From Tridacna crocea (Eukaryota; Mollusca; Bivalvia; Cardiida; Cardiidae), in NCBI GenBank assembly GCA_943736015.1, contig OX031065.1, positions 44,316,992-44,380,991 of the forward strand: DNA of 64,000 nt, in the 5' to 3' direction. This document shows, one piece after another, positions 22,253 through 33,883 of the stretch (its first letter is position 1; each line of letters starts with the position of its first letter). The notes beneath the pieces are model-generated. The model was not told where the DNA came from. It was given only the letters and a program-made list of their open reading frames with translations, and ran no database searches. The position numbers were made by a program, and so were the translations under genes.

Positions 22253-22482
22253 TTAACCCTTTACCAAACAATCCCTGGTTTTTACGATCCTGGAAAAGAA
22301 GTATTTTGAAAGCATCGTGGGAAAAGGAGAAAATGCTGGTAACCAGCATTTCCTCCATTTCCCACATTGTTCTCTACGCCATTGGAAACAAATTTCAATT
22401 TTTGAGTTATATTTATTTTATCGTCTGCAAGTGCTTTCGAAAGTGGACCAGTCTAAAATTTTGTCGTTTCGTAAAGAGTTAA
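22253..22482. mobile_element. HP1 MITE
   Basis: TTAACCCTTTACCAAACAA to TCGTTTCGTAAAGAGTTAA. A few stem mismatches (ATTTCCTCCATTTCCC) interrupt pairing. Confidence 0.82.
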
Positions 22483-22620
22483 CCAACTAAAAATAAAGAA
22501 AAATATGACGATACTACTTTCAATACACAAAGTTTTTGATTGGTATAACAAAAATTTAACTCATCGGGGTAAGAAAAAATCTACTAGTACATGTCTGTAG
22601 CTCGCCAAAGACTAACTTAA

Positions 22621-22849
22621 TTAACCCTTTCCCAAACAACAAACTTTTGGACTAGACCAAATTGAAAGCATTTGCAGACGACAATTCAACTCTTGCTGAA
22701 AAGATGATATCTGTCTATGATAGGGTAGAAAACATTTTGGGAAAAGGAGAAAATGCTGGTTACCAGCATTTTCTCCTTTTCCCACAATGTTTTCAAAAGG
22801 TTACTATTCCAGACCCGTAAAAACCAGGGATTGTTTGGGAAAGGGTTAA
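22621..22849. mobile_element. HP1 MITE, intact hairpin
   Basis: TTAACCCTTTCCCAAACAA to TGTTTGGGAAAGGGTTAA. Very close to the copy at 6520-6734, including GAAAAGATGATATCTGTC. Confidence 0.86.
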
Positions 22850-23070
22850 CAATTCACTAAAGAACTCCGAGTTTCAATGACCTCGGCAAAGAAGGTCTTA
22901 TAAAAATTTTGTAGGAAATAATAGAAAATGAAGAAGTTAACATTTTTTCCATGCCCACAATGTTTTGATGACATTTTCGATGACGAACTTTATCATATTT
23001 ACTTTGTCGCATCTCAAAAAACACTCTCAATTCGATTGAGTCTAGTATTATGTCATCTTGCAAAGAGGTA
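22850..23070. mobile_element. HP-type MITE, highly degenerate
   Basis: Shares the TTAA of the preceding copy at its left. It keeps the order TTGTAGGAAATAATAGAAAA, CCCACAATGTTTTGATGAC, TTTGTCGCATCTC, TTGCAAAGAGGTA. Confidence 0.5.
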
Positions 23071-23095
23071 CCATTTTTCAAATCTCTTACGAACA

Positions 23096-23440
23096 AAGTC
23101 AGTAACAAAGAAACGAATAAATGCATAGGTCAAGTACAAACCGCATCTGGCGGGATTCGAACGCTTGAAGGGACATATGTCCTTGTGTTTCGAAAATTAA
23201 AAGACCAATACCAATACCACTGAGCCAAAGACGTATCGTCGGTTTGCTTCCAAAACCTCGTAACTACAAGCTGTAGTTACGAGGTTTTCGAAGCAAACCG
23301 ACGATATCTCTCTTTGGCTCAGTGGTTATGGTATTGGTCTTTTAATCCTCGAAGAACGAGGTTATTATCCCTTCGTGGGTTCGAATCCCGCCAGATGCGG
23401 TTTGTACTATGCATTTATTTGTTTCTATGTTACGGACTTT
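23096..23440. repeat. Foldback with head-to-head tRNA-like modules
   Basis: A ~345-bp inverted repeat centred near 23269. The inner stem (23232-23306) is ATCGTCGGTTTGCTTC, AACCTCGTAACTACA and complement. Each outer arm carries a tRNA-like module in divergent orientation. The right one (about 23308-23400, plus strand) has TGGCTCAGTGGTTATGG (A box), GGTCTTTTAATCC (anticodon-arm-like, UUU in the loop) and GGTTCGAATCC (B box). The left one (about 23131-23238, minus strand) matches. Beyond them CAGATGCGGTTTGTAC and ATGCATTTATT are also inverted. The inner stem recurs at 33409-33756 without tRNA-like modules. A functional tRNA is unlikely because the spacing is too long and acceptor pairing is not seen. 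Confidence 0.72.
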
Positions 23441-24709
23441 GGTCGTAGGAAGTCTCTTCCCTTAGATAAAATTTTAGTTCAAAACCAGCTTTTGTTCGAT
23501 CCTATTTTGGGTTCTTGTAGAGACAGACACTTCTATTTCGACAAAGTGTTGCCTGGTTTTTCTAATACTTCGACTCCGACCGGCTGTTGCACTATTTTCG
23601 AGAGAAAATTGAAAATAGATATACCCCCCCCCTTCACTTTCGCAATGCATCACGAAGTTTCATGTGAATATTTCGCTTCTTTGCTTACACACTGATAAAT
23701 CAACCAAAAAAAAAAATCAATTCTTAAGCTAGTGTTTTATGCAAGACGAAATGGTTTTACAAGATTTACAATTTGTTTTCAAACATCTTTATTTTAGGCT
23801 CAGAAAACATTATTTGATTATTTTCAGAAATTCGCTCTTTTTCATCGTTACGTAACAGAAGGTGCCCTTTCGGACGAAGTGTTAATTAATGCAATTAAAA
23901 ATTGAGAGGAAAAAATCTATAATCAAGTCGGGTTTTCATCGGGGCACCTGCCAATGTTTACCTATTAAATAATTGCTGCATTTCGGAGATCTTGTTTGGG
24001 GAAAATGGCGGTACACCTGGAACTAACGTTTTGGGTGGGATGTGGGCGAGACTTCCGGTAGGTCTCACACAAGTACACAACTCTGCCTTGCACTGTGTGA
24101 TTTGTACCAAAAAATTCTATCAATAATTCACATTGTTTAAATTGATTGTTTGGCACTCTCATGCAAGCACGGTTACCAAAATGTATCGTGTTTTTATAAA
24201 AAAAAAAAGAATTTAAAAAGACGGCTAGAATTCGGACAAAAATGCTGAAAGCGAACCTATTCTCAAATGTCCAATGTTTCTTCTTTCTCATGGGGAAAAA
24301 CAGATCATCTAAATTAAAGCTCATTTTACATGTCAACTGCAAATGTTTTCAAAAATTCAAAAAAAATTTTGTCGTAAAAGGTAAGGTGAAACCAAATTTT
24401 CGATACTCTTTTTAAATGGATAATTAGATCCGACATATTGGTCCGTCTCTTTTCGAATTATCCAGATTCCACTCGATATAAATGTTGCCAACGTTATTTC
24501 TAAAATATTTTTTTTTACCCTCTATTTTTACCAAATAAAAAGCCATGGTAGCATAGTATATACTACTCAAACTTTGACTTTGATGGTAATCCCTAGCAAA
24601 TTTTGAGTGGTATAATATAGGCCTACAACAAACACCCTTACCATAATCTTGACATAGAAGGTAAAGTAAGTCGAATGATTGAATGGTTGAATAACTTCAT
24701 TGTAAGCAT
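23441..24709. other. No recognised feature
   Basis: About 1.3 kb with no supported gene. Frames near 23375-23695 and 23965-24342 show no domain that I recognise. Confidence 0.4.
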
Positions 24710-24905
24710 ATATTATGAAAAGCTCTGAGTAATGAGGCTTTTGAAAACGTCATGAGAAAAGGAGAAAATGCTGGTGACCAGCATTTTCTCCTTTTCTCAT
24801 AATGTTTTCAACCCTATCAAACACAAAACCAATCCTTTGAACCACATTTAAAGTCTGCAAATACTTTCAAAGTGGACTTGTCTAAAATTATCTCATCTTG
24901 TAAAC
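24710..24905. mobile_element. HP1 MITE, worn ends
   Basis: The hairpin AAAACGTCATGAGAAAAGG...TTTTCTCATAATGTTTTC is well paired with apex GCTGGTGACCAGC. Both termini have lost CCCTTT and TTAA. Confidence 0.7.
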
Positions 24906-25379
24906 AAAAATGTCCCGAATAACCCGTATTCAAGTTTAAGTTTAACACTGCATGCAAAAAAGACTGACAGTAATAATCCAAAATACGATTTCCCTACCAA
25001 ATAAAATAGTTGCATGTCGAAAATAGTTTCTAGTTAAAATTTCCTTGGATCGGAAAATAACGGTGTGAGACGTGCAATAAATAACATATAGTTTCTCACG
25101 TCCCGTGATAAGTACCACCCCATAATATTTAAATCTATTACAAATTTTGTATAGACTGGTTTTATGTCTGTGTAATGTACAAATCGAAATTCTTTCAACA
25201 GCGCGAACCCGACTAGAAGTGAAAAGACGGAACCAGTTTTAATTAGATTCCATTTGGCATGCTTCAGACTTATTCCATCGTTACAATCGGAAGGTCAGAG
25301 TTATTTGTATTCCTAGTTAGTTAGAATTTATTTTCTCCAAATTTCCCTCAATTAAAATAATAATAATTACGAAGTACTG
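24906..25379. other. No recognised feature
   Basis: Nothing supported. Confidence 0.35.
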
Positions 25380-25609
25380 TTAACCCTTTATCTAATATGC
25401 CAATTTGAGGCTCTTCTATTTCAGCAGGAAATAAAGATATGATGTCAAAGATATGGACAAATGAGGATACAAATATCTGATTGAATAGAAAGCATTGTGG
25501 GAAAAGGAGAAATTGCTTGTTACGAGCAATTTCTCCTTTTCCCATAATGGTTTCAAAAGCCGTCTGTTGTTAGTACGTCAAAATGAGTATCTATGGAGTA
25601 AATGGTTAA
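25380..25609. mobile_element. HP2/HP3 chimeric MITE
   Basis: The hairpin is HP2 (GGAGAAATTGCTTGTTACG), but the right end GAGTATCTATGGAGTAAATGG is the HP3 terminus. TTAA at both sides. Confidence 0.75.
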
Positions 25610-25736
25610 CAGAGAATCAAGAGGTATAGTTACGTAAATTTCATGGCTGCTCGAAGATTTTTTAGTATTTCTTACTTTTATTTGAGATACAGAAGCATTC
25701 AGTTCAGCCACAGATCAGAGCGCCATTCTATATATG

Positions 25737-25998
25737 GCTTGCAACACGCGAACAGATGTATTCGGACATCTGCGTAAACTGTCGTCTCGGATCAGCCTGC
25801 GTAGTTCGCGCAGGCTAATCCGAGACGATACTTTACGACTACATTAGATTTTGTTCTTCATTAGACAGAAAATTACAAAAAGAAAAAAAACGGAAAGTGC
25901 CATCTCGGATTAGTCTGCGCGAATTACACAGGTTGATTCATGACGACACTTTACGCAAATGTCCGATTGTCCCCTTTGACGTGTTGCAGGCCGATCGT
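25737..25998. mobile_element. Double-hairpin element DH265, copy 2
   Basis: TTGCAACACGCGAACAG, first palindrome (AAACTGTCGTCTCGGATC...), spacer TAGATTTTGTTC, second palindrome (GTGCCATCTCGGATTAG...), end CGTGTTGCAGGCC. The second hairpin is decayed (GCGAATTACACAGG). Confidence 0.75.
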
Positions 25999-26097
25999 GT
26001 ATAAATGGTTATAAGATACTAGTATGGCACGAAATCTAGTATCATTGTCGTGAAGATTAAAACTATGTAACCACCAGGCCAATAACAACGATAATAA

Positions 26098-26212
26098 TGG
26101 AAATAAATAAATAATTGAATAATTGAATAACTGAATGTACAAATAAATATATATGATAAATGAATAAATAAATAAATGGATAAATAGATAAATAGAACAA
26201 ATAAATAACAAC
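26098..26212 (+). repeat. AATA/AATG-rich simple repeat
   Basis: Imperfect AAATAAATAAAT and GAATAATTGAATAA units over about 115 bp. Confidence 0.7.
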
Positions 26213-27159
26213 TATGACGTAGCTATAGAAATGACGATAACTATATTTGATGAATTTAAAACATATGAATAAAATCTAGAAATCACAAAACAATCTGTTT
26301 CACACCTGCCAGTATATGGTGCTGGCTTGTTTAAAATGGGATAACAGGATTTTAGGAATTAAGTAACATCGTGATTGTGCAATATTTGTGTTGCAATCGT
26401 ATAAACATCCCATAAACACGGCTTATTCCAGAACACCCCCTTGATAGAGAAATAAATGCAACAATTATAAACTGGTATGTTAGGGAAAAAAATTTAACCT
26501 ATTTACGTTGCGTATTGTAAAAAATGGTGTTTCACTGGTTGTTAAGGGTCCTCAGCTGTTTTGGCTAAGAACATTACCAAATCAAAGCGTTGAGAATGCT
26601 GAAGTGGTATTTGTCAAGGAAACCCATTGCGTGGAATCAATAGTTTGAAAGAAAAAGAGACATATTGTTCAAATATTGGCTTAAAAGCAAATGAATACCT
26701 TTTCGGTTGAAGGGAGAGTACAAACGTACTTTAAAAAACTATAATTTTGAAATTTCTTTTGAAATATCTTTAGCCTTTTACATTTAATTTCCAACATTGT
26801 AATCAATTACTTCGATCTTTAAATATTTGTGAGCAATCAAATGGAGTAGCGCGCAATCATAGGACAAACAATCCATGGAACGAATTGGTTTTGGAACGAA
26901 AAAGCCCAGGGTCAGTAGGCAAATTTGTATCATTGCGCCAATAAAAGGCTATGAGCGAGAGAAGCTATTTTCAATCAAAAATAGTATCTCAACGATCGAT
27001 GGCCTCGCCCAATGTATTTTAAAATGCCAGTTCAAGTTACATATCTGTGTTCTACCGAAAAACTCATTTGCCTGAGAAAGAATGAGTTTGACTGGGTTTA
27101 TTTCCTTCGGCTTTGCACAAAATAAGGTACATGGTTATCAAAATTCAATCTTGAACTCA
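26213..27159. other. No recognised feature
   Basis: Nearly 1 kb without recognised repeat or gene. Confidence 0.4.
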
Positions 27160-27348
27160 TAGTGGTATTGTGTTCGGCAAATACCACAAAAATCAAATGT
27201 TTTGATATTTTTGAAACATTTTGGAAAAAGTAGAAAATGCTGATTACCATTGTTTTCTCCTTTGCTCATAACTTTTTCTACACTTTCAAAAACAAATATC
27301 ATCACAAATCACATTGAGCAGTATTAGCTTGTCAGCAAATTTTGAGTT
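27160..27348. mobile_element. HP1 MITE, highly degenerate
   Basis: Keeps GAAACATTTTGGAAAAAG, AGAAAATGCTGATTACC and TTTTCTCCTTTGCTCATAAC in hairpin order. The ends are not definable. Confidence 0.5.
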
Positions 27349-27550
27349 CAGGGTCCGTATTCACCAACCATTCTTAAGAACATTCTTTGTCTTATTCTCC
27401 AGAATTTTCTGCATTTTTAAGTAACACAACTTCTGATTGGCTAAACCATTCGGTTTAGCCAATCAGAGGTTGTATTACTTACACATTTAGAAAACCTTGG
27501 CGAATGAGACTAAGAATATTCTCAAGAATGGTTGGTGAATACGGGCCCTG
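27349..27550. mobile_element. Foldback FB200, first of an abutting pair
   Basis: CAGGGTCCGTATTCACC to GGTGAATACGGGCCCTG. Near-perfect arms with centre CATTCGGTTTAGCC. Confidence 0.82.
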
Positions 27551-27749
27551 GGCCCATATTCACCAACCATTCTTTAGAGCGTTCTTTGTCTTGTTTTCCA
27601 GAAATTTCTACATTTGTAAGTAACGCAACTTCTGATTGGCTAAACCATTCGGTTTAGCCAATCAGAAATTGTGTTACTTACAAATGTAGAAAACCTTCGA
27701 GAATAAGACTAAGAATATCCTCAAGAATGGTTGGTGAATACGGGCCCTG
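27551..27749. mobile_element. Foldback FB200, second of an abutting pair
   Basis: Begins GGCCCATATTCACC directly after the CCCTG of the first copy and ends GAATACGGGCCCTG. The outer boundary bases are shared. Arms differ from its neighbour at scattered positions. Confidence 0.8.
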
Positions 27750-27907
27750 GTGTTGGACATACTATTATGAAATACTTTATTCATCTTGGCAATGACGCTC
27801 TTGGGAACGGGACCTCAGAGACCATATCTAGTAATTGTGAAACCCTGGAAGGCACAGTATAAGTAAGCTAGCATACTAACATGACGAAAGTATTGTTCCA
27901 CATTTGT

Positions 27908-28240
27908 AAGTTATGAGGCACAATAAAAAATCCACGAGGGCGACAGCCGGAATGGTTTTTCATTGCGCCTCATAACACACAACGTGGTTTATTGAACGAT
28001 AAACCACGATGGAAAGAAGATTATTTCGATTCTAACATGACCAGCTCTTAATGAAAAAAAAAAAAGTTCATACTGAGAATATAAACGCAGATGCAGATTA
28101 TATTCCATCGAATAACTTACTTTATACAGAATGACGTCGCTCTATATAAAATGACGTCACCTTTTATAAAATGACATAAATTTTACCAAGCTTTCGTTGC
28201 GCTGTGGTTATAGAGCCGGATTCACTTGTCATTTAAGAAT
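27908..28240 (+). mobile_element. L300 element, copy 1
   Basis: Family reference. GTTATGAGGCACAATAAA and its complement bracket a ~65-bp hairpin (CCACGAGGGCGACAGCCGG), followed by GTGGTTTATTGAACGATAAA (a second palindrome), GATTATTTCGATTCTAACATG and AGAATGACGTCG. The end GTTATAGAGCCGGATTC is also found at 30340 and, inverted, at 31950. Confidence 0.68.
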
Positions 28241-28884
28241 CGAGCTTATATTGCATCTACTGACCAATATAGGCAAATCCTAAAGTAACCGAAGATATTT
28301 AAGCTGTCTGCTTTGGTGCGTCCTTACGTGCAAAGCTTAAAACAAAAATCCCATCAAAATCCTCGACATACTGCGAGAGAAATCGTCACAGGAGTTTGTA
28401 GTTCGTTAAATTAACTTTTCATTACATCCCATGGATATTTGTTCAACCTTTAAACGGGTTCTTCATAAGCCATATCAATGTTTATATTGCATCTCGAGAT
28501 CTTACAAAGGCTGTACGCATGTTTTTGCTAGCTTACATTGGTTAACGAGGAAAACAAACGTTCGCCAATCGTTATTAACGTCGCACTCGATATTGTATAC
28601 ACATTTCCAGATCTCGAAAACGACCTTGAATGTTGGGAAAAATTCTTGAAAATAAAGTCCAGATACTTTAAACAATTTTTACCAATGAAACATATTTTAG
28701 CACACCATCTCTTTCGTGTATCAGTATCGAGGTATAAAGCAGTTCGATTGATTTAAACGTAACTTGGCTTGACCTAAAAGTCGGAAAGGGTAGCCGGAAT
28801 ATCAGAATGCAGTGTTGACGTTTCTTGTCGGCGGGTAGGTACAGCTATGGATATTCTTTCTGACGAAGTCGGACAAATTGAACA
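28241..28884. other. No recognised feature
   Basis: Short overlapping frames at 28431-28756 show no recognisable domain. Confidence 0.35.
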
Positions 28885-29115
28885 TTAACCCTTTACTCTA
28901 TAGATACTCGTTTCTACGCATTGCTTGTAGGAGCCTTTGAAAAACATTGTGGCAAAAGGTGAAATTGCTCGTGACGAGCAATTTCACCTTTTGTCACAAT
29001 GTTTTCTTTGCTATCAAAAGCTGTTCTATACACCTAAAAAAAGGCTTCATCCTTGCTGTTATTTGTAGGGTCAATTCGAGATGCCATAGAAATACCTTAT
29101 GGGGTAAAGGGTTAA
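28885..29115. mobile_element. HP3 MITE
   Basis: TTAACCCTTTACTCTATAG to GGGGTAAAGGGTTAA. A perfect stem AAAAGGTGAAATTGCTCG around GTGAC. Confidence 0.84.
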
Positions 29116-29439
29116 TGTTCGTTTTTTTTTTCCTCCCGTCTTCCGATATATACTTCCTACTCAGTTTTTCTTTTCCTCATTAAAAAAATCTTATACTCTA
29201 TGCGGCTAAGTCTAAAACTTCAAAACAATCAGCCATTGTCTAGACATACTGGGGTCACTTTATTGACTTGAATTCTTTCACCGACATATATAACTGAAAT
29301 CGAGTTCAGCTGACGGATAGAATGTTCTTTATAACATCCGATTGCAAATGAAAATACTTTCTGGTCATGATGTAGAAAATGCTGCGGACAATGATTAGAT
29401 CCAAGTTTAGATTGTGCTCTCCGTAACGAAATGACAATT

Positions 29440-29775
29440 AATTATCTTCTGCTATATGGCATTCTATAAATACTCATCTATCTAATTTGGGCATCCTGGG
29501 TACAGAACCGAACCACTTTCCTAGGTGACAACCATTACTTTGAATTTCAAACTAAAATAAAAGTTTACTCAATAAAACGCTACCTCAGCTATGATCAGCA
29601 GTTTAGAGAAATCTGGAGCTAAATCAGGTCTCATTTCTCCTCAAACGTATTGATAAAAGCTATTTTCAACATTGCTTCTTTATAGCGCGTAATATTACAG
29701 TCTGTCCGCTTTCGGGGCTAGTGATGCGTCATATAAGACAGTCGAATCTTCGAAGAATATTACATGCGCAGACAA
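29440..29775 (+). mobile_element. O345 element, copy with target duplication
   Basis: Body ATTATCTTCTGCTATATGG to ACATGCGCAGACAA. Flanked by CGAAATGACAATT (29427-29439) and CGAATGACAATT (29776-29787), an apparent 12-13-bp target duplication. No terminal inverted repeat or ORF. Confidence 0.68.
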
Positions 29776-30062
29776 CGAATGACAATTTTGTTGTCGGCCA
29801 ATTTTCTTTATGTAAAAGGACTGTTCTACGTGATTTTTCAGATAGTTAATAAACAAAATTGATATTATGGATCCATAATTATGGGATGACTTACTTTGCA
29901 TGGTGGATCAAGTAGAAGTATGAAAGCCCCTTTTACCAGATCGAAGCACATAATTTTACATATTGATTATATACCTAGCAGTGAAATCCTGGAATTTCCC
30001 AGTGTAATATATTTAAGAAATAATCTTCTTTCTATCATGATATATCGTTCAATAACCAAAGT

Positions 30063-30375
30063 TGTGAGTTATGAGGCACAATAAATAATCCACGAGGGCG
30101 ATAGTCCAAGTGGGTTATTCATTGCGCCTCATAACTCAGAACGTGGTTTATTGAACGATATACCACGATAGAAAGAAGATTATTTCGATTCTAACTTGGC
30201 CAATTCATATGAAAGGTAAACAAGTTCAAACTAAGAGTAAAAACGCGGATGAAGATTATGTTCCATTGAATAACTCACTCATTGAATGACGTCACTCTAC
30301 ATGGATTGTCGCAGATTTTACCACGTTTTCCTTGCACTGTGTTTATAGAGCCAAAGTCGCGCATCATGTTAGAAT
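30063..30375 (+). mobile_element. L300 element, copy 2
   Basis: GTGAGTTATGAGGCACAATA, a hairpin with CCACGAGGGCGATAGTCC, ATTGAACGATATACCACG, GTTCCATTGAATAACTCAC and the GTTTATAGAGCCAAAG end. Confidence 0.68.
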
Positions 30376-31079
30376 TTGATATCATCACTAGTGACGATAT
30401 CAACTTTCACTTTCACTTCCTGCCGTAATTTAGGAACTACTTTTTTTTGCATTAAGCACTTATAGATAGTGTTAACTGTAAGTTCTATATTTTCAACCAG
30501 TAGTCTCGTTTTGTTCTTTTATATTATGTATTCATCCGCACTATGTCCCTGATTTCTTCTCTCTATCCAAAGTATTGATTTCGACTTTCAAACGAAAAAA
30601 TAAAAATAATAATGTTAATAAGATATATAATACTGCGCACTCGTTTTTTCAACGCCTAACAACGCATCCTCGTGAGACATTTTTCAAATCAAAAATAACC
30701 AGTTGATTATCCTCTATGTAAGGAGTCGGGTCTGCAGAATTTCAATCAAAATGTGGATACCACAGTGCCCAAGCTCCGCCATGATCATGTATTTAGCCGG
30801 CTCGTCTCTGCAACTTTATATTCAGTATGCTCGATGTTCGTAGAATTTTCAAGGCATCAAGACAGACTAAGAAAGCTATAAACAGAAAGTGATTCACATG
30901 GGAAAGAGAGGGTGGGACGAAACTGAGCCCCTGAGAAAAAACTTTCTCTCGCCTAAGTATCCTTACAGGATATAGATTGAAAAAGTTCGGGTTGGGTTTT
31001 AAATATATTTAAGTAATTTTCGCTGCCAATATAAAATGCTTAAACTGTATACTGCTGAGTAAGCCTCGAGGACTTTAAG
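30376..31079. other. No recognised feature
   Basis: No gene or matched repeat seen. Confidence 0.35.
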
Positions 31080-31145
31080 TGGACAGTGTAGATCAAGATC
31101 AGACTGCACAAAACGTGCAGTCTGATCTTGGATCTACACTATCCG
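31080..31145. repeat. P66 palindrome
   Basis: GGACAGTGTAGATCAAGATC to CTACACTATCC, centre CACAAAACGTG. Confidence 0.75.
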
Positions 31146-31939
31146 TTAAGCAGATTTTTTCCCCAAATAATAATAACAATAACTTTGAAAAAAAACCCAA
31201 CAAATTTGGGTTTCTACTCTCTGCTAAAAGGTTTTATGTCCAGATAGAGTGTGAAATCTTCAACAGGAGAAGGGGGGAGGGTTATAATTGCAAAAAATAA
31301 ATCTGTTTACTGCACTAAAATTGTTCATTTTTCCATTTTTAGTGTTAGGCTCATAAAGGGTTGTTATTCATAATCTTTTTTTTTAACATCGTTGTTTTCA
31401 TTCTCACCAACATTTCTGTTTGTATTTCTAGAATTTTTCTTTTAATTGATTTGCTTAAGCGGAGCAATACAAACCGACTCACACAAAGAAGTTCCGTTGA
31501 GCGATGTACTCATTTTTACAACTGGTGTTTGGATAGTAAAATTAGCATATTGCTCGAATTACCTTGAGTTATGTCAATTCGGAATTGTTACATTGCGTTA
31601 TAGACATATCTTATTCTATGTGTTGTTTATGTTTACTTTGCAAAAATGTTTGCCAAGAACTGCAATTTGGGTTTTGTATGGACTGTTTAAAATAACACAG
31701 GCGTGTTTGTCATAGTTTCCCGTGTAAACATGCTCGCTTGTGCAAATTACAGAAACAAATATACACTATCTGGTTATGTAATGAAACAGGCATGGAAACT
31801 AGAACTTGAGCGAGCCAAGAGATTTTAGAAGAGTGCTGATTACTCGAAAATCCGATACTTTGAAAAGAAGTTGTTTGATCCGAACAAACGCGATTTAGTA
31901 GGCCAAGTGGACGCCAGGAATCCCAGGATTCAACATCAA
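31146..31939. other. No recognised feature
   Basis: The two overlapping frames here (31361-31715) are hydrophobic and AT-biased and have no known domain. Confidence 0.35.
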
Positions 31940-32335
31940 TTCTAACATGACACGTGAATTCGGCTCTATAAACACAGTGAGAGCGTGGTAAAAACTACGT
32001 TATTCTACACGTATGTAGGGTGACGTCATTTTATATAGAGTGACGTCATTCTGTATAGAGTAAGTAAGTTATTCAATTAAGAAAAAAACCTACTTTCTAT
32101 CGTGGTTTATCGTTCAATAAATCACAGTTGTGAGTTATGAGGCACAATAAATAATCCACGAGGGCGATAGTCCGAGTGGATTATTCATTGAACGTTGTGA
32201 GTTATGAGGTGCAATGAATAATCAACTCGGACTATCACTCTCGTGGATTATCTATTGTGCCTCATAACTCACAGCTGTGATTTATTGAACGATAAACCAC
32301 GACAGAAAGATAGTTTTTTTTCGATTCTAACAAGT
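31940..32335 (-). mobile_element. L300 element, copy 3, rearranged
   Basis: Minus-strand L300 from TCTATAAACACAGTGAGAG through two GTGACGTCATT repeats. The GAGGCACAATAAATAATCC hairpin arm is duplicated and inverted, giving three successive arms (32135, 32195, 32265). Confidence 0.65.
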
Positions 32336-32434
32336 CCCTTTTCGCGTATTGCGAGCCATATTAAAGTTGGTCAGCCAGAGAAAAGTTTAAAATGCAAAAG
32401 GATTGTGGACAACCTTCTGGGCGCCCCATTTTGT

Positions 32435-32663
32435 TTAACCCATTACCACACAATCCCTCTTTTTGACGCCCCTGAAAAAGAAGCCTTTAGAAAACACTGT
32501 GGGAAAAGGAGAAAATGCTGGTAACCAGCATTTTCTCCTTTTCCCACAATGTTTTCTATCCTTCACAAAACAAACTTTAAATTTTCAATCACTTTTATTT
32601 TGTCGTCTGCAAATGTTTTCAATTTTGACAAGCCTAAAATTTTGTCGTTTGGTAATGAGTTAA
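32435..32663. mobile_element. HP1 MITE, intact hairpin
   Basis: TTAACCCATTACCACACAA to GTTTGGTAATGAGTTAA. One of the best-preserved copies. Confidence 0.87.
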
Positions 32664-32799
32664 TTTACAATGTTTCCACTGCAGTGACTTTACAAGACTC
32701 AGCCATAAATCTCCGCAGACAGTTACATAGATGTGTAAAACCAATGGGTAACCAATTGCTTAGACCGTTAGGGTGCTAAGCACACTGAGAGAGCTTTTG

Positions 32800-32865
32800 C
32801 GGAAAGTGTAGATCAAGATCAGACTGCACAGAACGTGCAGTCTGATCTTAGATCTACACTGTCCG
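32800..32865. repeat. P66 palindrome
   Basis: CGGAAAGTGTAGATCAAGAT to CTACACTGTCCG, centre CACAGAACGTG. Confidence 0.75.
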
Positions 32866-32972
32866 GTTTGATTTTTTTTTTCTGTCCAAAAGAAAGCTGT
32901 AAATGTAAGATTTAGATAATTTGTCATCGACTTTATTATTGCAGTTTAGCATTTTACATTTGAGTAGAGGAT

Positions 32973-33300
32973 TTTTAGACGTAACAACTACTAAGTGCAA
33001 CAGAATCAAATGATGAATATTCAATGTTAAAGAAATTGCCTTTGTCAGTGGTATAGAAGAATATCTCTTGGTAAAGAAAGCACTGTACTCGTAGTCGGAA
33101 AGAGGATATAAACTTCAAACCTCATGTTAATTTCAAATTCTAGACATATCTACTACTAAATGCAGCAGAATCAAATGATGAATATTTTATGTTCAAGAAC
33201 TTGCCTTTTTCAGCGGCATAAAAGAAGATTTCTTAGAAAATGAAATTCGGCTTGTAGCCGGGAAGGGAACATGAATTTCAAAACTCGGATCGCCCAATTT
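32973..33300 (+). repeat. Two-copy direct repeat, ~167 bp
   Basis: Units start at 32973 (TTTTAGACGTAACAACTACT) and 33140 (TCTAGACATATCTACTACT). Both carry CAGAATCAAATGATGAATAT. Divergence is substantial. Confidence 0.7.
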
Positions 33301-33408
33301 ATTTTTAACATCCGTCACTCCATTGAAGTCCTAACAGCTTTGGCCATAAATTTCCACACACAATTTAATAGATATCTAATAAAAACAGAATGGCTAACCC
33401 CTCACCAT

Positions 33409-33756
33409 ACTGGGTTAATTTTAGACATACAACTAGATATAAACTAGATACAAACAATGCATATCGTCGGTTTACTTCGAAAACCTCGTAACTACAGCTT
33501 GTTACAAGCTACAGTTACGAGGTTTTTGAAATAAACATGTGATATTTTCTAGTCACTTGTAAAGTTACGTAGTGAGGGTTACATACTGGGTTAATTTAGA
33601 CATACAACTAGATATAAAATAGATACCAACAATGCATTTCGTCGGTTTCCTTCGAAAACCTCGTAACTACAGCTTGTTACAAGCTATGGTTACGAGGTTT
33701 TTGAAATAAACATGCGATATTTTCTAGTTACTTGTAACGTTACATAGTGAGGGTGG
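33409..33756 (+). repeat. Two-copy direct repeat, 176 bp, each with a hairpin
   Basis: Units start ACTGGGTTAATTT at 33409 and 33585. Each holds ACATACAACTAGATATAAA, then the hairpin TCGTCGGTTT...AACCTCGTAACTACAGC and complement. That hairpin is the same as the core of the foldback at 23096-23440. Confidence 0.75.
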
Positions 33757-33883
33757 ATGTCGGGAAAAAAAAGTCATAGCATTTGAAAAGTGATAGCTCC
33801 TTTTTCCAGCAATGTTTAGATATATTTGTCTACCTCTATAGGGTATAAATAATCTGGTTCTTCTTTTTATTCATGGAAATGAA

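Noticed and set aside
23375..23695. 106-codon frame starting MGSNPAR
   Set aside because: GSNPAR is the translation of a tRNA B box (GGTTCGAATCCCGCC). The frame starts inside the foldback's tRNA-like module.
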